From the NCBI GenBank assembly GCA_013695785.1, contig JACCZT010000095.1:1-36479 (forward strand): a DNA stretch of 36,479 nt, given 5' to 3'. Both the position numbers and the translations under genes were made by a program. Shown piece after piece: positions 23,648 to 33,467 of this stretch (its first letter is position 1; the number at the start of each line of letters is the position of its first letter). The notes beneath the pieces were generated by a model. The model was given only the letters and a program-made list of their open reading frames with translations. It was not told where the DNA came from and ran no database searches. Source of the stretch: Nocardioidaceae bacterium. Lineage in GTDB: Bacteria > Actinomycetota > Actinomycetes > Propionibacteriales > Nocardioidaceae.

Positions 23648-23986
23648 TCAGGACACGTCGCCGTGCAGCTGGGCGAGCACCTGTTCGGCTAGTGGCCGCT
23701 GCGCCGGCCAGATGAAGACGACGAACTCTGCGCCGCGGACGGCCGTCGTGGCCCTGATACCTTCGACGCGCAGCGTGTGGGCGACCGCCTCGGCCTCACG
23801 CTCGTGTGGGTAGGTCGCCAGCGGAACAAGCAGGCCGTACGGCTGGGCGATGCTGGCACGCTTCGCCGGCGAGGACGACCACCGCAGGATGAGGGCGAGC
23901 CCGCCGATGGCCGCGACCAGGACCGCGGGCAGAAGCGCGAAGTCGAGCAACGAGTCGCCGATGTGGAGCACCACCACATTGTGCAC
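23648..23986 (-). CDS. Small membrane-anchored protein, DUF2007-like C-terminus
   Basis: In this 112-residue protein, one transmembrane helix (LLDFALLPAVLVAAIGGLAL) is followed by a cytoplasmic alpha/beta part. That part, YPHEREAEAVAHTLRVEGIR...VFIWPAQRPLAEQVLAQL, resembles the small signal-transducing DUF2007 fold. This assignment is tentative. The start is GTG 23986 or one of three GTGs a few codons later. It precedes the adenosyltransferase by 24 bases and starts 10 bases after repeat R copy 2. Confidence 0.6.
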   Translation of the reverse strand: MHNVVVLHIGDSLLDFALLPAVLVAAIGGLALILRWSSSPAKRASIAQPYGLLVPLATYPHEREAEAVAHTLRVEGIRATTAVRGAEFVVFIWPAQRPLAEQVLAQLHGDVS

Positions 23987-23995
23987 CCCCCGCCG

Positions 23996-24032
23996 CCATC
24001 AGCCACGTACGGGCGCGCCATCATCCACGTAC
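23996..24032 (-). repeat. Dispersed intergenic repeat, family R, copy 2
   Basis: Read on the minus strand this matches 23004-23040 at 32 of 37 positions. The two half-units TACGTGG-A-TGATGG and TACGTGG-C-TGATGG are clearer here, spaced 23 bases apart with CGCGCCCG between. It lies between the DUF2550 gene stop and the small membrane gene start. Confidence 0.75.
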
Positions 24033-24039
24033 GAGCGGG

Positions 24040-24486
24040 TCAGATGACGCGGTCGGCGTTGCGGCCAGGTGGCGCGGACTCCAGCCAGGCGAGCAGACCG
24101 GTCAGCGCATCGGGGCTCAACGCGAACTGCACCGGCCCCGCGTCCGTCCTCGACTCGATGATGGTCGTCCCGGCGTGCAGCGAGAACGCTTCGGTCCCGT
24201 GCGGCTCGCGGCGGCGCAGCACCTCGACCTGGCCGCGGTCGAAGCGGTGACGCGGACGCCAGCTCAACGAGAAGACCCGGAACCACTCGAGCTGGTTGTC
24301 GGTGTAGCGGCCCACACCGAGGGTCCACCCGCGCGGCGACGGCCCGTGGCGGAAGCTGATGCTCAGGTCGAAGGTGCTACCCGCCCGGGCGATCAGCCGG
24401 CGCCGCACGACGAGCCCGAGCAGGAACAGCGCAAGAGCGGCGACGACCAGCCCGAGGGAGTCCAGGAACCACAGCCACAACGGCAT
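24040..24486 (-). CDS. DUF2550 membrane protein
   Basis: This 148-residue protein has an N-terminal transmembrane helix (LWFLDSLGLVVAALALFLLG) with a following RRRLIAR basic stop. A cytoplasmic domain carries FDLSISFRHGPSPRGWTLGVGRYTDNQLEWFRVFS and RPRHRFDRGQVEVLRRREP. This is the actinobacterial DUF2550 family, usually found just downstream of atpC, as here (34-base gap). Function unknown. ATG 24486 is preceded by a G-rich GAGGTGGGGGAAC ribosome site. It is likely the last gene on the atp transcript, or at least partly read from it. Confidence 0.82.
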   Translation of the reverse strand: MPLWLWFLDSLGLVVAALALFLLGLVVRRRLIARAGSTFDLSISFRHGPSPRGWTLGVGRYTDNQLEWFRVFSLSWRPRHRFDRGQVEVLRRREPHGTEAFSLHAGTTIIESRTDAGPVQFALSPDALTGLLAWLESAPPGRNADRVI

Positions 24487-24520
24487 GTTCCCCCACCTCC
24501 TCGCGACGTCAGCCCAAGGG

Positions 24521-24919
24521 TCAGGCCGAACGCTCCACGGCGCGGATGCGGGCCTGTGCACGACGGACGGCTTCCTGGGCTTCCTCGTCGTCCGATCCGG
24601 CCTGCTTGGCCTGTTCGAGCTCCTGCTTGGCGCGCTCGAGATCGATGTCGTGCGACATCTCGGCGTCCTCGGACAGGATAGACACACGGTTGAGCGCAAC
24701 GGACAGGAAACCGTCATCGACCGCCGCGACCCAGGTCTCCCCGTCTTCGGTCTGGACCTCGACCACGCCGTCGGCGAGCAACGACAGCATCGGGGCGTGA
24801 TCTCGCAAGATGCCGACGTCGCCCTCCACGGTGCGCGCGATCACCGACGTGGCCTCGCCGGACCACACGACCCGGTCGGCCGCCACCAGCTCCACGTGCA
24901 GGGTGGTCTCCTCAGCCAT
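24521..24919 (-). CDS. atpC: ATP synthase F1 epsilon subunit
   Basis: This 132-residue protein has an N-terminal beta-sandwich (LHVELVAADRVVWSGEA, GILRDHAPMLSLLADG, then VDDGFLSVALNRVSIL). A C-terminal helical hairpin (DLERAKQELEQAKQ...AVRRAQARIRAVERS) follows. It is part of the rotor stalk and, through its C-terminal helices, regulates ATP hydrolysis. It starts 3 bases after the atpD stop, in the standard atp order. Confidence 0.95.
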   Translation of the reverse strand: MAEETTLHVELVAADRVVWSGEATSVIARTVEGDVGILRDHAPMLSLLADGVVEVQTEDGETWVAAVDDGFLSVALNRVSILSEDAEMSHDIDLERAKQELEQAKQAGSDDEEAQEAVRRAQARIRAVERSA

Positions 24920-24922
24920 GAC

Positions 24923-26395
<1,473 letters not shown>

Positions 26396-27355
26396 TCACT
26401 CACTCGCTGCATTGGCGTCGGCCAGGGCGTTGGCCCCACCGACGATCTCGCTGATTTCCTGGGTGATACCGGCTTGGCGCGCCTGGTTGGCGACGCGGGT
26501 GTACTTCTGGATGAGGTCGTCGGCGTTGTCGGTCGCGGACTTCATGGCGCGTTGGCGGGCCGCGAGCTCTGAAGCACTGGCCTGGAGGAGGCAGAAGTAG
26601 ATGCGGCTGTTGACGTAGCGCGGCAGCAGTGCGTCGAGCACCTCGGTCGCTGACGGCTCGAACTCATAGAGCGGCAGCAGCTCGTCCTCCGCGGGCGGCT
26701 CCTCGCCTTCGACGACCTCCAACGGAAGCAGCCGGATCACCTCGGGCGTCTGGGTCAGCATCGACTTGAACCGGGTGAAGACGATGTGCAGCTCGTCGAC
26801 CGCGCGGGCGGGGTCGACCGCGTCGTCGTCGTCCGACGATCCGGACGGGGTGTCGGCGTCAGGGTCCACGTTGAACGCAGCGACGAGCGTGTTGCCGATC
26901 TCGCGGGCGTCGGAGTACTTCGGACGGTCCGAAAAGCCGGTCCACGCCTCGACGACGGGCTGCTGACGGAAGCTGAAGTAGTTGACCGCCTTGCGGCCGG
27001 CGACGTAGAGGTCGACCTCCTTGCCCTCGCCGCGCAGCTTCTCGCGGAGCCGCTCGGACTCCTTGAGCACCGAGGAGGAGTACGCCCCCGCCAGACCGCG
27101 GTCGCTGGTGATGACCAGGACCGCGGCGCGGCTGGGGTCTTCTGACTCGGTGGTCAGCGGGTGATCGACGTTGGCGAACGTCGCGACGGCGGACACCGCG
27201 CGCGTGAGCTCGCGAGCGTACGGCGCTGCGGCCGCTGCCTGCTGCTGCGCCTTGATGATGCGGGACGCAGCGATGAGCTCCATGGCACGCGTGATCTTCT
27301 TGGTCGCCTGTGTCGACTTGATCTTCGCGCGGTACTCGCGCAGCGACGCTACCAT
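26396..27355 (-). CDS. atpG: ATP synthase F1 gamma subunit with acidic loop
   Basis: This 319-residue protein has N-terminal ([21 protein letters not shown]) and C-terminal ([19 protein letters not shown]) helices that form the rotating coiled coil inside the alpha-beta ring. [17 protein letters not shown] and [12 protein letters not shown] belong to the Rossmann-like domain. Residues about 164-184 (DPDADTP...DDDDAVDPA) form an acidic insertion. It lies where mycobacterial gamma has a special loop linked to suppression of ATP hydrolysis. E. coli gamma (about 287) lacks this. It starts 3 bases after the atpA stop. Confidence 0.96.
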   Translation of the reverse strand: MVASLREYRAKIKSTQATKKITRAMELIAASRIIKAQQQAAAAAPYARELTRAVSAVATFANVDHPLTTESEDPSRAAVLVITSDRGLAGAYSSSVLKESERLREKLRGEGKEVDLYVAGRKAVNYFSFRQQPVVEAWTGFSDRPKYSDAREIGNTLVAAFNVDPDADTPSGSSDDDDAVDPARAVDELHIVFTRFKSMLTQTPEVIRLLPLEVVEGEEPPAEDELLPLYEFEPSATEVLDALLPRYVNSRIYFCLLQASASELAARQRAMKSATDNADDLIQKYTRVANQARQAGITQEISEIVGGANALADANAASE

Positions 27356-27358
27356 CGT

Positions 27359-28999
27359 TCAGCCTCGCTTCTGCTTGACGATCTGCTCCTGGTCGACGTC
27401 CTCGTCCTCCAGGGCCTCGTGCTCTTCCTTGCCGGCCTTGATCGACTTGCCCTCACCGGTCTCGAACTGCTCAGTGAAGGTGTCGTAGGCCTTGCTGAGG
27501 GCTTGGTCGGACTCGTCCTCGAACGTGCCCGACTCGCGGATCGCGTCGAGGATGCCGCCCTCGGAACGTTTCAGGTAGTCCAGGAACTCGGCCTCGAAGC
27601 GGGAGACGTCCTCCACCGGCACCGGGTCGAGCTTGCCGGTCGTACCCAGCCACAGGGATGCGACCTGGTCCTCGGCAGAGTACGGCGCGTACTGGCCCTG
27701 TTTGAACAGCTCCATCAACCGCTCACCGCGGGCCAGTTGCTGCTTGGAGGCGGCATCGAGGTCCGAGGCGAACATCGCGAACGCCTCCATCGCGCGGTAC
27801 TGCGCGAGGTCGACCTTCAGCGATCCGGTGACCTTCTTCATCGACTTGAGCATCGCCGCGCCGCCGACGCGCGAGACCGAGATGCCGACGTCGACCGCAG
27901 GGCGCTGGTTGGCGTTGAAGAGGTCGGACTGCAAGAAGATCTGGCCGTCGGTGATCGAGATGACGTTGGTCGGGATGTACGCCGAGACGTCGTTGGCCTT
28001 GGTCTCGATGATCGGCAGCCCGGTCATCGAGCCGGCGCCGAGGTCGTCGGAGAGCTTGGCGCAACGCTCGAGCAGACGGCTGTGCAGGTAGAAGACGTCG
28101 CCGGGGTACGCCTCTCGGCCCGGCGGGCGCCGCAGCAACAACGACACCGCGCGGTAGGCCTCGGCCTGCTTGGACAGGTCGTCGAAGACGATGAGCACGT
28201 GCTTGCCAGCGTACATCCAGTGCTGGCCGATGGCCGACCCGGTGTACGGCGCGAGGTACTTGAACCCCGCTGAGTCCGAGGCAGGAGCGGCCACGATCGT
28301 GGTGTACTCCAGCGCACCGGCCTCCTCAAGGGCGCCGCGCACGCCGGCGATGGTCGAACCCTTCTGGCCGATGCCCACGTAGATGCAGCGGACCTGTTGC
28401 TCGGGGTCACCAGACTCCCAGGCGGCCTTCTGGTTGATGATCGTGTCGAGTGCGATGGCGCTCTTGCCGGTCTGGCGGTCGCCGATGATGAGCTCGCGCT
28501 GGCCGCGGCCGATCGGGGTCATCGAGTCGATCGCCTTGATCCCGGTCATCAGCGGCTCGTGCACCGACTTGCGGTGCATCACGCCGGGAGCCTGCAGCTC
28601 CAGTGCGCGCCTGCCGTCGGTCTCGACGTCACCGAGGCCGTCGATCGGGTTGCCCAGCGGGTCGACGACGCGCCCGAGGTAGCCATCGCCGACGGCAACG
28701 GACAGGACCTCACCGGTGCGGCGGACCTGCATGCCCTCCTCGATGCCGGAGAAGTCACCCAAGATGACGACGCCGATCTCACGCACGTCGAGGTTGAGGG
28801 CGAGGCCGAGGGTGCCGTCGTCGAACTCCAACAGCTCGTTGGCCATCGCCGAGGGCAATCCCTCGACGCGGGCGATGCCGTCGCCGGCTTCGGTGACGAT
28901 GCCGACCTCCTCGCCCCTGCTCGCCTCGGGCTCGTAGTCGGTGACGAACTGCTGGAGCGCGTCGCGAATCTCGTCCGGACGGATCGTGAGCTCCGCCAT
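27359..28999 (-). CDS. atpA: ATP synthase F1 alpha subunit
   Basis: In this 546-residue protein, the P-loop GDRQTGKS lies at 173-180, followed by [16 protein letters not shown] and [38 protein letters not shown] is the usual alpha signature. It binds nucleotide non-catalytically and forms the hexamer with beta. After about residue 510 there is a charged C-terminal extension ([17 protein letters not shown]), as in other actinobacteria. ATG 28999 gives [11 protein letters not shown] as in relatives; the frame extends 19 codons upstream without support. About 78 bases lie between atpH and this start, showing nothing notable. Confidence 0.97.
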   Translation of the reverse strand: MAELTIRPDEIRDALQQFVTDYEPEASRGEEVGIVTEAGDGIARVEGLPSAMANELLEFDDGTLGLALNLDVREIGVVILGDFSGIEEGMQVRRTGEVLSVAVGDGYLGRVVDPLGNPIDGLGDVETDGRRALELQAPGVMHRKSVHEPLMTGIKAIDSMTPIGRGQRELIIGDRQTGKSAIALDTIINQKAAWESGDPEQQVRCIYVGIGQKGSTIAGVRGALEEAGALEYTTIVAAPASDSAGFKYLAPYTGSAIGQHWMYAGKHVLIVFDDLSKQAEAYRAVSLLLRRPPGREAYPGDVFYLHSRLLERCAKLSDDLGAGSMTGLPIIETKANDVSAYIPTNVISITDGQIFLQSDLFNANQRPAVDVGISVSRVGGAAMLKSMKKVTGSLKVDLAQYRAMEAFAMFASDLDAASKQQLARGERLMELFKQGQYAPYSAEDQVASLWLGTTGKLDPVPVEDVSRFEAEFLDYLKRSEGGILDAIRESGTFEDESDQALSKAYDTFTEQFETGEGKSIKAGKEEHEALEDEDVDQEQIVKQKRG

Positions 29000-29077
29000 A
29001 TCAGTGCCTGCCTTCTTGTCGGTCGTACGTTGCAAGAGTCTGGGGTGGTGCAGCATGCGCTGCTGTGAGTGCCGCCG

Positions 29078-29896
29078 TCATCGACTGCCACCTGCGATCC
29101 GACGCCGGGTGTCCGCGAGGCGCCCCGCCATGGTGCCGTCGATGATCTCATCGCCGATCTGGACCGATACGCCGCCGATCACTGCGGGGTCCACGAGCGC
29201 GTTGACGTGTACCTCTCGACCGTACTGCGCGGCCAGTGCCGCGGCCAGCCGTTCCTTCTGGTCGTCCTCGAGCGGCGATGCGACCCGAACGGTCGCGACC
29301 AGCCGTTCACGGCGCTGTGCCGCGAGCTCACCGAACGTCGTCATCGTCTGCTCGAAGGACTGACCCCGTCCGACGACGGCCTGGAGCACGAGCGCGAGGG
29401 TCGCCGGACGCACCTTGTCGCCGACGAGCCGCTCGATGAGCACCTGCTTGGCCGGGACCGGTACTGACCGGTCGCTGAGCACCGACCGCAGCTCGGCGTC
29501 TCCCATGACGACCCGGCCGAAGCGGAAGAGCTCGTCCTCGACGTCGTCGAGCGCTGAGTCCTTCGCCGCTCCGGCGACCAGGGCGGTGACGCCGCTCCGC
29601 TCCAGAGCATCGGGCAGGTCGCGCGCGGAGCTCCAGCGTCCGATGACGGCGGTAGCAACGACGTCTAGGGTCTTTGCGGCGACCTTGTCGCTGAAGATCC
29701 GGCGCGCCAGGCCATCCTTGGCGGCGTCGTCGGACGACGGATCGGTCAGGACACGGCGCAGGGTCGGGGCGGAGTCGAGCGCCGCGACGACCGCGAAAAG
29801 CTCGGTGCCGAGGCGGCCGGCGTCGGTGCCGCGGGACACGGCCGCCTCGACGGCGGACTCCAGCTGTGTCAACGACTTGGCAGACGCCCCACGCAT
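29078..29896 (-). CDS. atpH: ATP synthase F1 delta subunit (long actinobacterial form)
   Basis: This 272-residue protein is longer than E. coli delta (177) but is the usual length for actinobacteria. The canonical OSCP-like part is at the C-terminal side (LALVLQAVVGRGQ, RRERLVATVRVASPL, VNALVDPAVIGGVSVQIGDEIIDGT). The N-terminal portion carries an extra helical region. It connects the peripheral stalk (b subunit) to the top of F1. ATG overlaps the atpF stop (ATGA), so translation is coupled. It is not fused to a b-type domain as in mycobacteria. Confidence 0.95.
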   Translation of the reverse strand: MRGASAKSLTQLESAVEAAVSRGTDAGRLGTELFAVVAALDSAPTLRRVLTDPSSDDAAKDGLARRIFSDKVAAKTLDVVATAVIGRWSSARDLPDALERSGVTALVAGAAKDSALDDVEDELFRFGRVVMGDAELRSVLSDRSVPVPAKQVLIERLVGDKVRPATLALVLQAVVGRGQSFEQTMTTFGELAAQRRERLVATVRVASPLEDDQKERLAAALAAQYGREVHVNALVDPAVIGGVSVQIGDEIIDGTMAGRLADTRRRIAGGSR

Positions 29897-30441
29897 CAGC
29901 TTGCCGATCCGCTCGTCTGGGCTGACTCCAGGTCCTCGATGAACCTGTCGACGGTACGGCGCTGGCGCGCGTCGTCCTCCAGTGACTCACCGACGATCCG
30001 ACCAGCCAGATCGGTCGCGACCGCGCCCATCTCAGCGCGCAGCTGTTGAACCGCCGCTGTCTTCTCGGCCTCGATCTGTGTGTGTGCCGTCGAGGTGATC
30101 CGGCTGGCCTCGGCCTGGGCCTGCTCACGCATCTCAGCGACGATCTGGGCACCCTGCTCCCGCGCTTCCTCACGGATGGACGCGGCCTCGTGCCGCGCCT
30201 CGGCGAGCTGCGCCTGGTACTTCTCGAGCGCCGCCTTGGCCTCGGCCTGCGCGTCGGCCGCTTCCTTCATGCCACCTTCGATGGCGGCCGTGCGCTCGGT
30301 GAACGCCTTCTCGAAGTTGGGTGCGACGAACTTCTTGATCAGGTAGAGCAGGATCAAGAAGACGACGAGACCGAGGATGATCTCGGCGACGTGCGGGACG
30401 AGGGGGTTGATCTCCTCGGCCGCGAGCGGAGTCGTGTTCAT
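29896..30441 (-). CDS. atpF: ATP synthase Fo b subunit
   Basis: In this 181-residue protein, one transmembrane helix near residues 17-37 (VAEIILGLVVFLILLYLI) is followed by a long Ala/Glu/Gln/Arg-rich helix typical of the peripheral stalk dimer. The stretch from FEKAFTERTAAIEGGM onward is the usual start of the cytoplasmic coil. Its stop overlaps the atpH start by ATGA and it follows atpE by 40 bases. Confidence 0.96.
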   Translation of the reverse strand: MNTTPLAAEEINPLVPHVAEIILGLVVFLILLYLIKKFVAPNFEKAFTERTAAIEGGMKEAADAQAEAKAALEKYQAQLAEARHEAASIREEAREQGAQIVAEMREQAQAEASRITSTAHTQIEAEKTAAVQQLRAEMGAVATDLAGRIVGESLEDDARQRRTVDRFIEDLESAQTSGSAS

Positions 30442-30481
30442 GGGCGTGACCTGTCAGTCGTCGGTCAGGTGGGGTGGGCGG

Positions 30482-30685
30482 CTAGAGCACGAACGCCAGG
30501 GCGATACCGATGATGGCGAGCGCCTCGGCGAGGGCGAAGCCCAAGATGGCGATCGCCTGTAGGCGGGCCTGCGCCTCGGGCTGACGTGCGACGCCGTTGA
30601 TGTACGCGGCGAAAATCAGACCGATACCGACGCCGGGGCCGATCGCGGCCAGACCGTAGCCGATCATGTTGAGGTTGCCTTCCAC
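30482..30685 (-). CDS. atpE: ATP synthase Fo c subunit
   Basis: This 67-residue hairpin of two transmembrane helices has a glycine-rich first helix ([20 protein letters not shown]) and a second helix with the proton-carrying Glu54 ([12 protein letters not shown]). The RQPEAQ loop contacts gamma/epsilon. No extra sodium-binding residues are evident, so proton coupling is expected. At 67 residues it is on the short side for actinobacteria. The start is ATG with AAAGGAA upstream. Confidence 0.97.
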   Translation of the reverse strand: MEGNLNMIGYGLAAIGPGVGIGLIFAAYINGVARQPEAQARLQAIAILGFALAEALAIIGIALAFVL

Positions 30686-30742
30686 GGCAGTTCCTTTCGT
30701 CGTAACGCGTTCTGCGTTTGATGCGGGTCTTTCGATCGTGCG

Positions 30743-31534
30743 TCAGTGCTCGTCGGCGAGGGCGCCGCCGATGTACATCGCGGTGAGTAGGGTGAAGACG
30801 TAGGCCTGCAGGAACATGATCAGCGCCTCCAGGAAGCTGATGGCCACCGCGAGGATCAGGGCGACGACGCCGACCGGCGCGTACGCGAGGTTGCCCGACT
30901 CGAGCAACAGGTACTCCCCGCCGAGCGTGAACAAGATGAGCAGCAGGTGTCCGGCGAACATGTTGGCGAACAGTCGCAGGGCGAGCGTGACCGGGCGTAC
31001 CAAGATGTTGGACATGAACTCTAGCGGCACGATCAACAGCAGGATCGCGCCACTCACACCCGCCGGGAGCGTCTGGAGCTTGAAGTATCGGATGAAGCCG
31101 TGCTTGCGGATGCCGACGGCGTTGTAGACCACCCAGGTCAGGGCGGCGAGACCGTAGACGAAGCCGGCGCGGGAGAAGGACGGGAACTGCAGCAGCGGCA
31201 CCAGCCCGTAGAAGTTGTTGATCAGGACGAAGAGGAACAAGGAGAACAGGTACGGCACGAACGGCAGGAAGCGGTCCGAGCCGATCGAGTCCCGGGCGAT
31301 GCCGTTGCGCACGAAGCTGTAGACGTACTCGCCGGCGTACTGCAGCTTGCCGGGCACGATCGCGGCCCTGCGTGAGGCGGCGTAGGTGACCGCGAAGATC
31401 AGGACGGCCGACAGCACGACCAGCACCATCGGCTTGGTGACCTCGGCGATGATCGGCGGCAGTACGAAGTCGGCCGGTCCCGGTGGCGTGAAACCGCCCT
31501 CGGCTGCCCGCACGCTCACTCCTGGGGCGCTCAC
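30743..31534 (-). CDS. atpB: ATP synthase Fo a subunit
   Basis: This 263-residue membrane protein has 5-6 hydrophobic helices. The essential arginine is in LALRLFANMFAGHLLL, and the conserved C-terminal helix reads EALIMFLQAYVFTLLTAMYI. It forms the proton half-channels beside the c ring. The start is GTG 31534 with GAGGTGA upstream, which overlaps the end of the AtpZ-like gene region (5-base gap). Confidence 0.96.
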   Translation of the reverse strand: MSAPGVSVRAAEGGFTPPGPADFVLPPIIAEVTKPMVLVVLSAVLIFAVTYAASRRAAIVPGKLQYAGEYVYSFVRNGIARDSIGSDRFLPFVPYLFSLFLFVLINNFYGLVPLLQFPSFSRAGFVYGLAALTWVVYNAVGIRKHGFIRYFKLQTLPAGVSGAILLLIVPLEFMSNILVRPVTLALRLFANMFAGHLLLILFTLGGEYLLLESGNLAYAPVGVVALILAVAISFLEALIMFLQAYVFTLLTAMYIGGALADEH

Positions 31535-31539
31535 TCAGA

Positions 31540-31758
31540 TCACCTCGTCCTTGGGCCGGTCGGTGGGCGCAAGGAGGCGTACACGGTGTAGATGCCGAGC
31601 ATCGCCCCGACTACCACGCCGATCGCCACCATGAATGAGGTCCCCCACCAACGGTCGAGCCCGAACCCGATCAAGGAGTAGACGAGGACGCCGCCCGCAA
31701 TCCGCCCGAAGGCCGCCCAGGGGTCGCCCGAGCGGGAGGGAGGTGACGAGTCGCTCAT
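31540..31758 (-). CDS. AtpZ/AtpI-family small membrane protein
   Basis: This 72-residue protein has two predicted helices: AFGRIAGGVLVYSLIGFGLDRWW and FMVAIGVVVGAMLGIYTVY. The pattern G-x-L-x-Y-x-x-x-G-x-x-x-D-x-W-W-G is that of the AtpZ/AtpI family. Such proteins are linked to Fo assembly or magnesium supply. It lies between the AtpI-like gene (27-base gap) and atpB. Confidence 0.82.
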   Translation of the reverse strand: MSDSSPPSRSGDPWAAFGRIAGGVLVYSLIGFGLDRWWGTSFMVAIGVVVGAMLGIYTVYASLRPPTGPRTR

Positions 31759-31785
31759 TGCGCAGTGAACGGTAGCAGCCGTCAG

Positions 31786-32226
31786 TCATCGGCTCTCTCC
31801 CAGGTCGTACAGCAGCTGTCGGTGCTTGACCGAGGCAACCAGCTCGAGAATCGTCCAGGTCAAGGTCGCCGCGATGACGGTCAGACCGAGGGCAGTGCGG
31901 CCCGCGGGATCTTCCAGCAGGCTGGTCCTACCGATGATGACCAGACTGACCCCGAGCGCGACCACCTTGACGGTGTAGAGGGCGAGCGCGAGCAACAGCG
32001 CAGCGGCCGGGTCGATGCCCCGGGTCAGTCCGAGCACGACCAGGGTGAGGGTGCAGAAGGCGAAGACGAGAACCGCACCCAGTGCCGCACCCCACAGGCC
32101 GGAGGTGCCCGCCAACCAGGCGCTGAGAGCGATACACCCCGCGCAGACCGCTGCGCACGGGAGCAGCGCCGCCCGCAGCATCGCATCCGCGGCCGAGCCA
32201 CGGAAGGCTTGTTCGGTCGTCGTCAT
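31786..32226 (-). CDS. ATP synthase subunit I-like membrane protein
   Basis: This 146-residue protein has four predicted transmembrane helices (about 20-40, 45-70, 75-100, 115-135). It is weakly similar to the ATP-synt_I family that helps assemble the c ring. It heads the atp operon, the usual atpI position. ATG 32226 (MTTTEQAF) is chosen; the longer frame from 32289 lacks support and would start inside the promoter region. A candidate promoter and CRP-like site lie 54-90 bases upstream. Confidence 0.78.
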   Translation of the reverse strand: MTTTEQAFRGSAADAMLRAALLPCAAVCAGCIALSAWLAGTSGLWGAALGAVLVFAFCTLTLVVLGLTRGIDPAAALLLALALYTVKVVALGVSLVIIGRTSLLEDPAGRTALGLTVIAATLTWTILELVASVKHRQLLYDLGESR

Positions 32227-32279
32227 TGGCGGCCGTCCCTGTGCTGTTCCGCAGTCCAGAACGGGGTTTCCGGACCGAG

Positions 32280-32307
32280 ATACTGGCAATGGTGTCTGCT
32301 TGTGAAA
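32280..32307 (-). promoter_or_regulatory. Possible atp operon promoter
   Basis: On the minus strand TTTCAC (32302-32307) and CAGTAT (32280-32285) are 16 bases apart, in an AT-rich patch before the operon. Both hexamers are poor matches, so this is tentative. Confidence 0.3.
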
Positions 32308-32316
32308 ATTAGCACT
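32301..32316. promoter_or_regulatory. CRP-like half-perfect site before the atp operon
   Basis: TGTGA-AAATTA-GCACT has a perfect left half-site and keeps the GTG-N8-CAC core. The right half (GCACT for TCACA) is degenerate. It overlaps the possible -35 element of the atp promoter. It is listed as a weaker member of the set at 18241 and 22985. Confidence 0.35.
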
Positions 32317-32357
32317 ATGTCCTCGTCGGCTTCAAATCCACGGCCGCCCCGGGCCTC

Positions 32358-33464
32358 TCACGTCGGCGTGCGGCGCCAGCGGGGCAGCCAGAACACCGCA
32401 ACCGCGGTCACCGCGGCCAGAGAGCCGAACGCGACGTACGACCACAGGCCGGCGAAGAGGCTGATCACGACGCTCCCGAAGGCGACGAGCCCGGCCAGCA
32501 TGTACATCACCAGGACGGCGCGGCGATGTGAGTGCCCGATCTCCAGGAGCCGGTGGTGCAGGTGCATCTTGTCGGGGCTGAACGGGGAGCGACCGGCACG
32601 GGTCCGGCGCACGACGGCCATCAGCAGGTCGACGAACGGTACCAGCAGCATCGTGAACGGCAGGAACAACGGCAGGTACACCGTCAGCAGGCTCGCTTGG
32701 CCGTTGATGCCCTGCGTGGAGCTGCCGGCGGCGAACTGACCGGTGAGGCTGATCGCCGAGCAGGCCAGGACGAACCCGATCAGCATCGAGCCGGAGTCGC
32801 CGATGAACATCCGTGCCGGGAAGAAGTTGTGCGGCAGGATGCCGATGCACACGCCCGCCAGGGCTGCGGTCAGGAACGCTGCCGCGACGGCATGGGTCTC
32901 GCCGTTCTTGACCGCCAGCAAGAACGCGAAGATGAAGAAGGCGACGGCGCCGATCGCCACCACCCCGGCGGCGAGCCCGTCGACGAAGTTCACCGCGTTG
33001 GCGGTCAGCACGATCATGAAGACGGTGAGCAGGACCGACTGGATCGGGTCGATGCCAAAGGTGTTGCCCGACAGCGGCAGGTAGACGATCTGGACTCCCA
33101 TCGCCACGACGATCGCGGCGGCGAGGACCTGGCCGGCCAGCTTGCTCATCGCGTCCAGCTCGAAGAGGTCGTCGACGACACCGACGATGCAGATCACGGC
33201 ACCGCCGAGGAGCACCGGGAGAGCCTCGGCGAGCACGACGTCGTACGAGCGCGCGAGGAATGGCAACCGGGTGGCGACGACGAAGGCACCGAGCAGCCCG
33301 CCGAGCATCGCCACCCCACCGAAGTACGGGATGGGGACGGCGTGGACATCACGATCGCGTACCGGCGCCACCGCGTCGAACCGCAGGGCCAGCTCGCGTG
33401 CCACGACCCCCAACAGATAGGTCACCCCGAGTGCGACGCCGAAGACCACGAGGTAGGCACGCAT
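32358..33464 (-). CDS. WecA/MraY-family polyprenyl-phosphate GlcNAc-1-phosphate transferase
   Basis: This 368-residue protein has about ten transmembrane helices. The catalytic motifs are in order: VVDDLFELD (Mg-binding Asp pair), NAVNFVDGLAAG, FIGDSGSMLIG, and the cytoplasmic His-rich loop DKMHLHHRLLEIGHSHRR. This identifies the UDP-GlcNAc (or similar):polyprenyl phosphate transferase branch (WecA/TagO), not MraY of peptidoglycan. It starts wall polymer, arabinogalactan-like or teichoic-acid-like synthesis on the inner membrane face. Synteny next to Sua5 and atpI is standard in actinobacteria. It starts 3 bases after the Sua5 stop. Confidence 0.92.
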   Translation of the reverse strand: MRAYLVVFGVALGVTYLLGVVARELALRFDAVAPVRDRDVHAVPIPYFGGVAMLGGLLGAFVVATRLPFLARSYDVVLAEALPVLLGGAVICIVGVVDDLFELDAMSKLAGQVLAAAIVVAMGVQIVYLPLSGNTFGIDPIQSVLLTVFMIVLTANAVNFVDGLAAGVVAIGAVAFFIFAFLLAVKNGETHAVAAAFLTAALAGVCIGILPHNFFPARMFIGDSGSMLIGFVLACSAISLTGQFAAGSSTQGINGQASLLTVYLPLFLPFTMLLVPFVDLLMAVVRRTRAGRSPFSPDKMHLHHRLLEIGHSHRRAVLVMYMLAGLVAFGSVVISLFAGLWSYVAFGSLAAVTAVAVFWLPRWRRTPT

Positions 33465-33467
33465 CGC

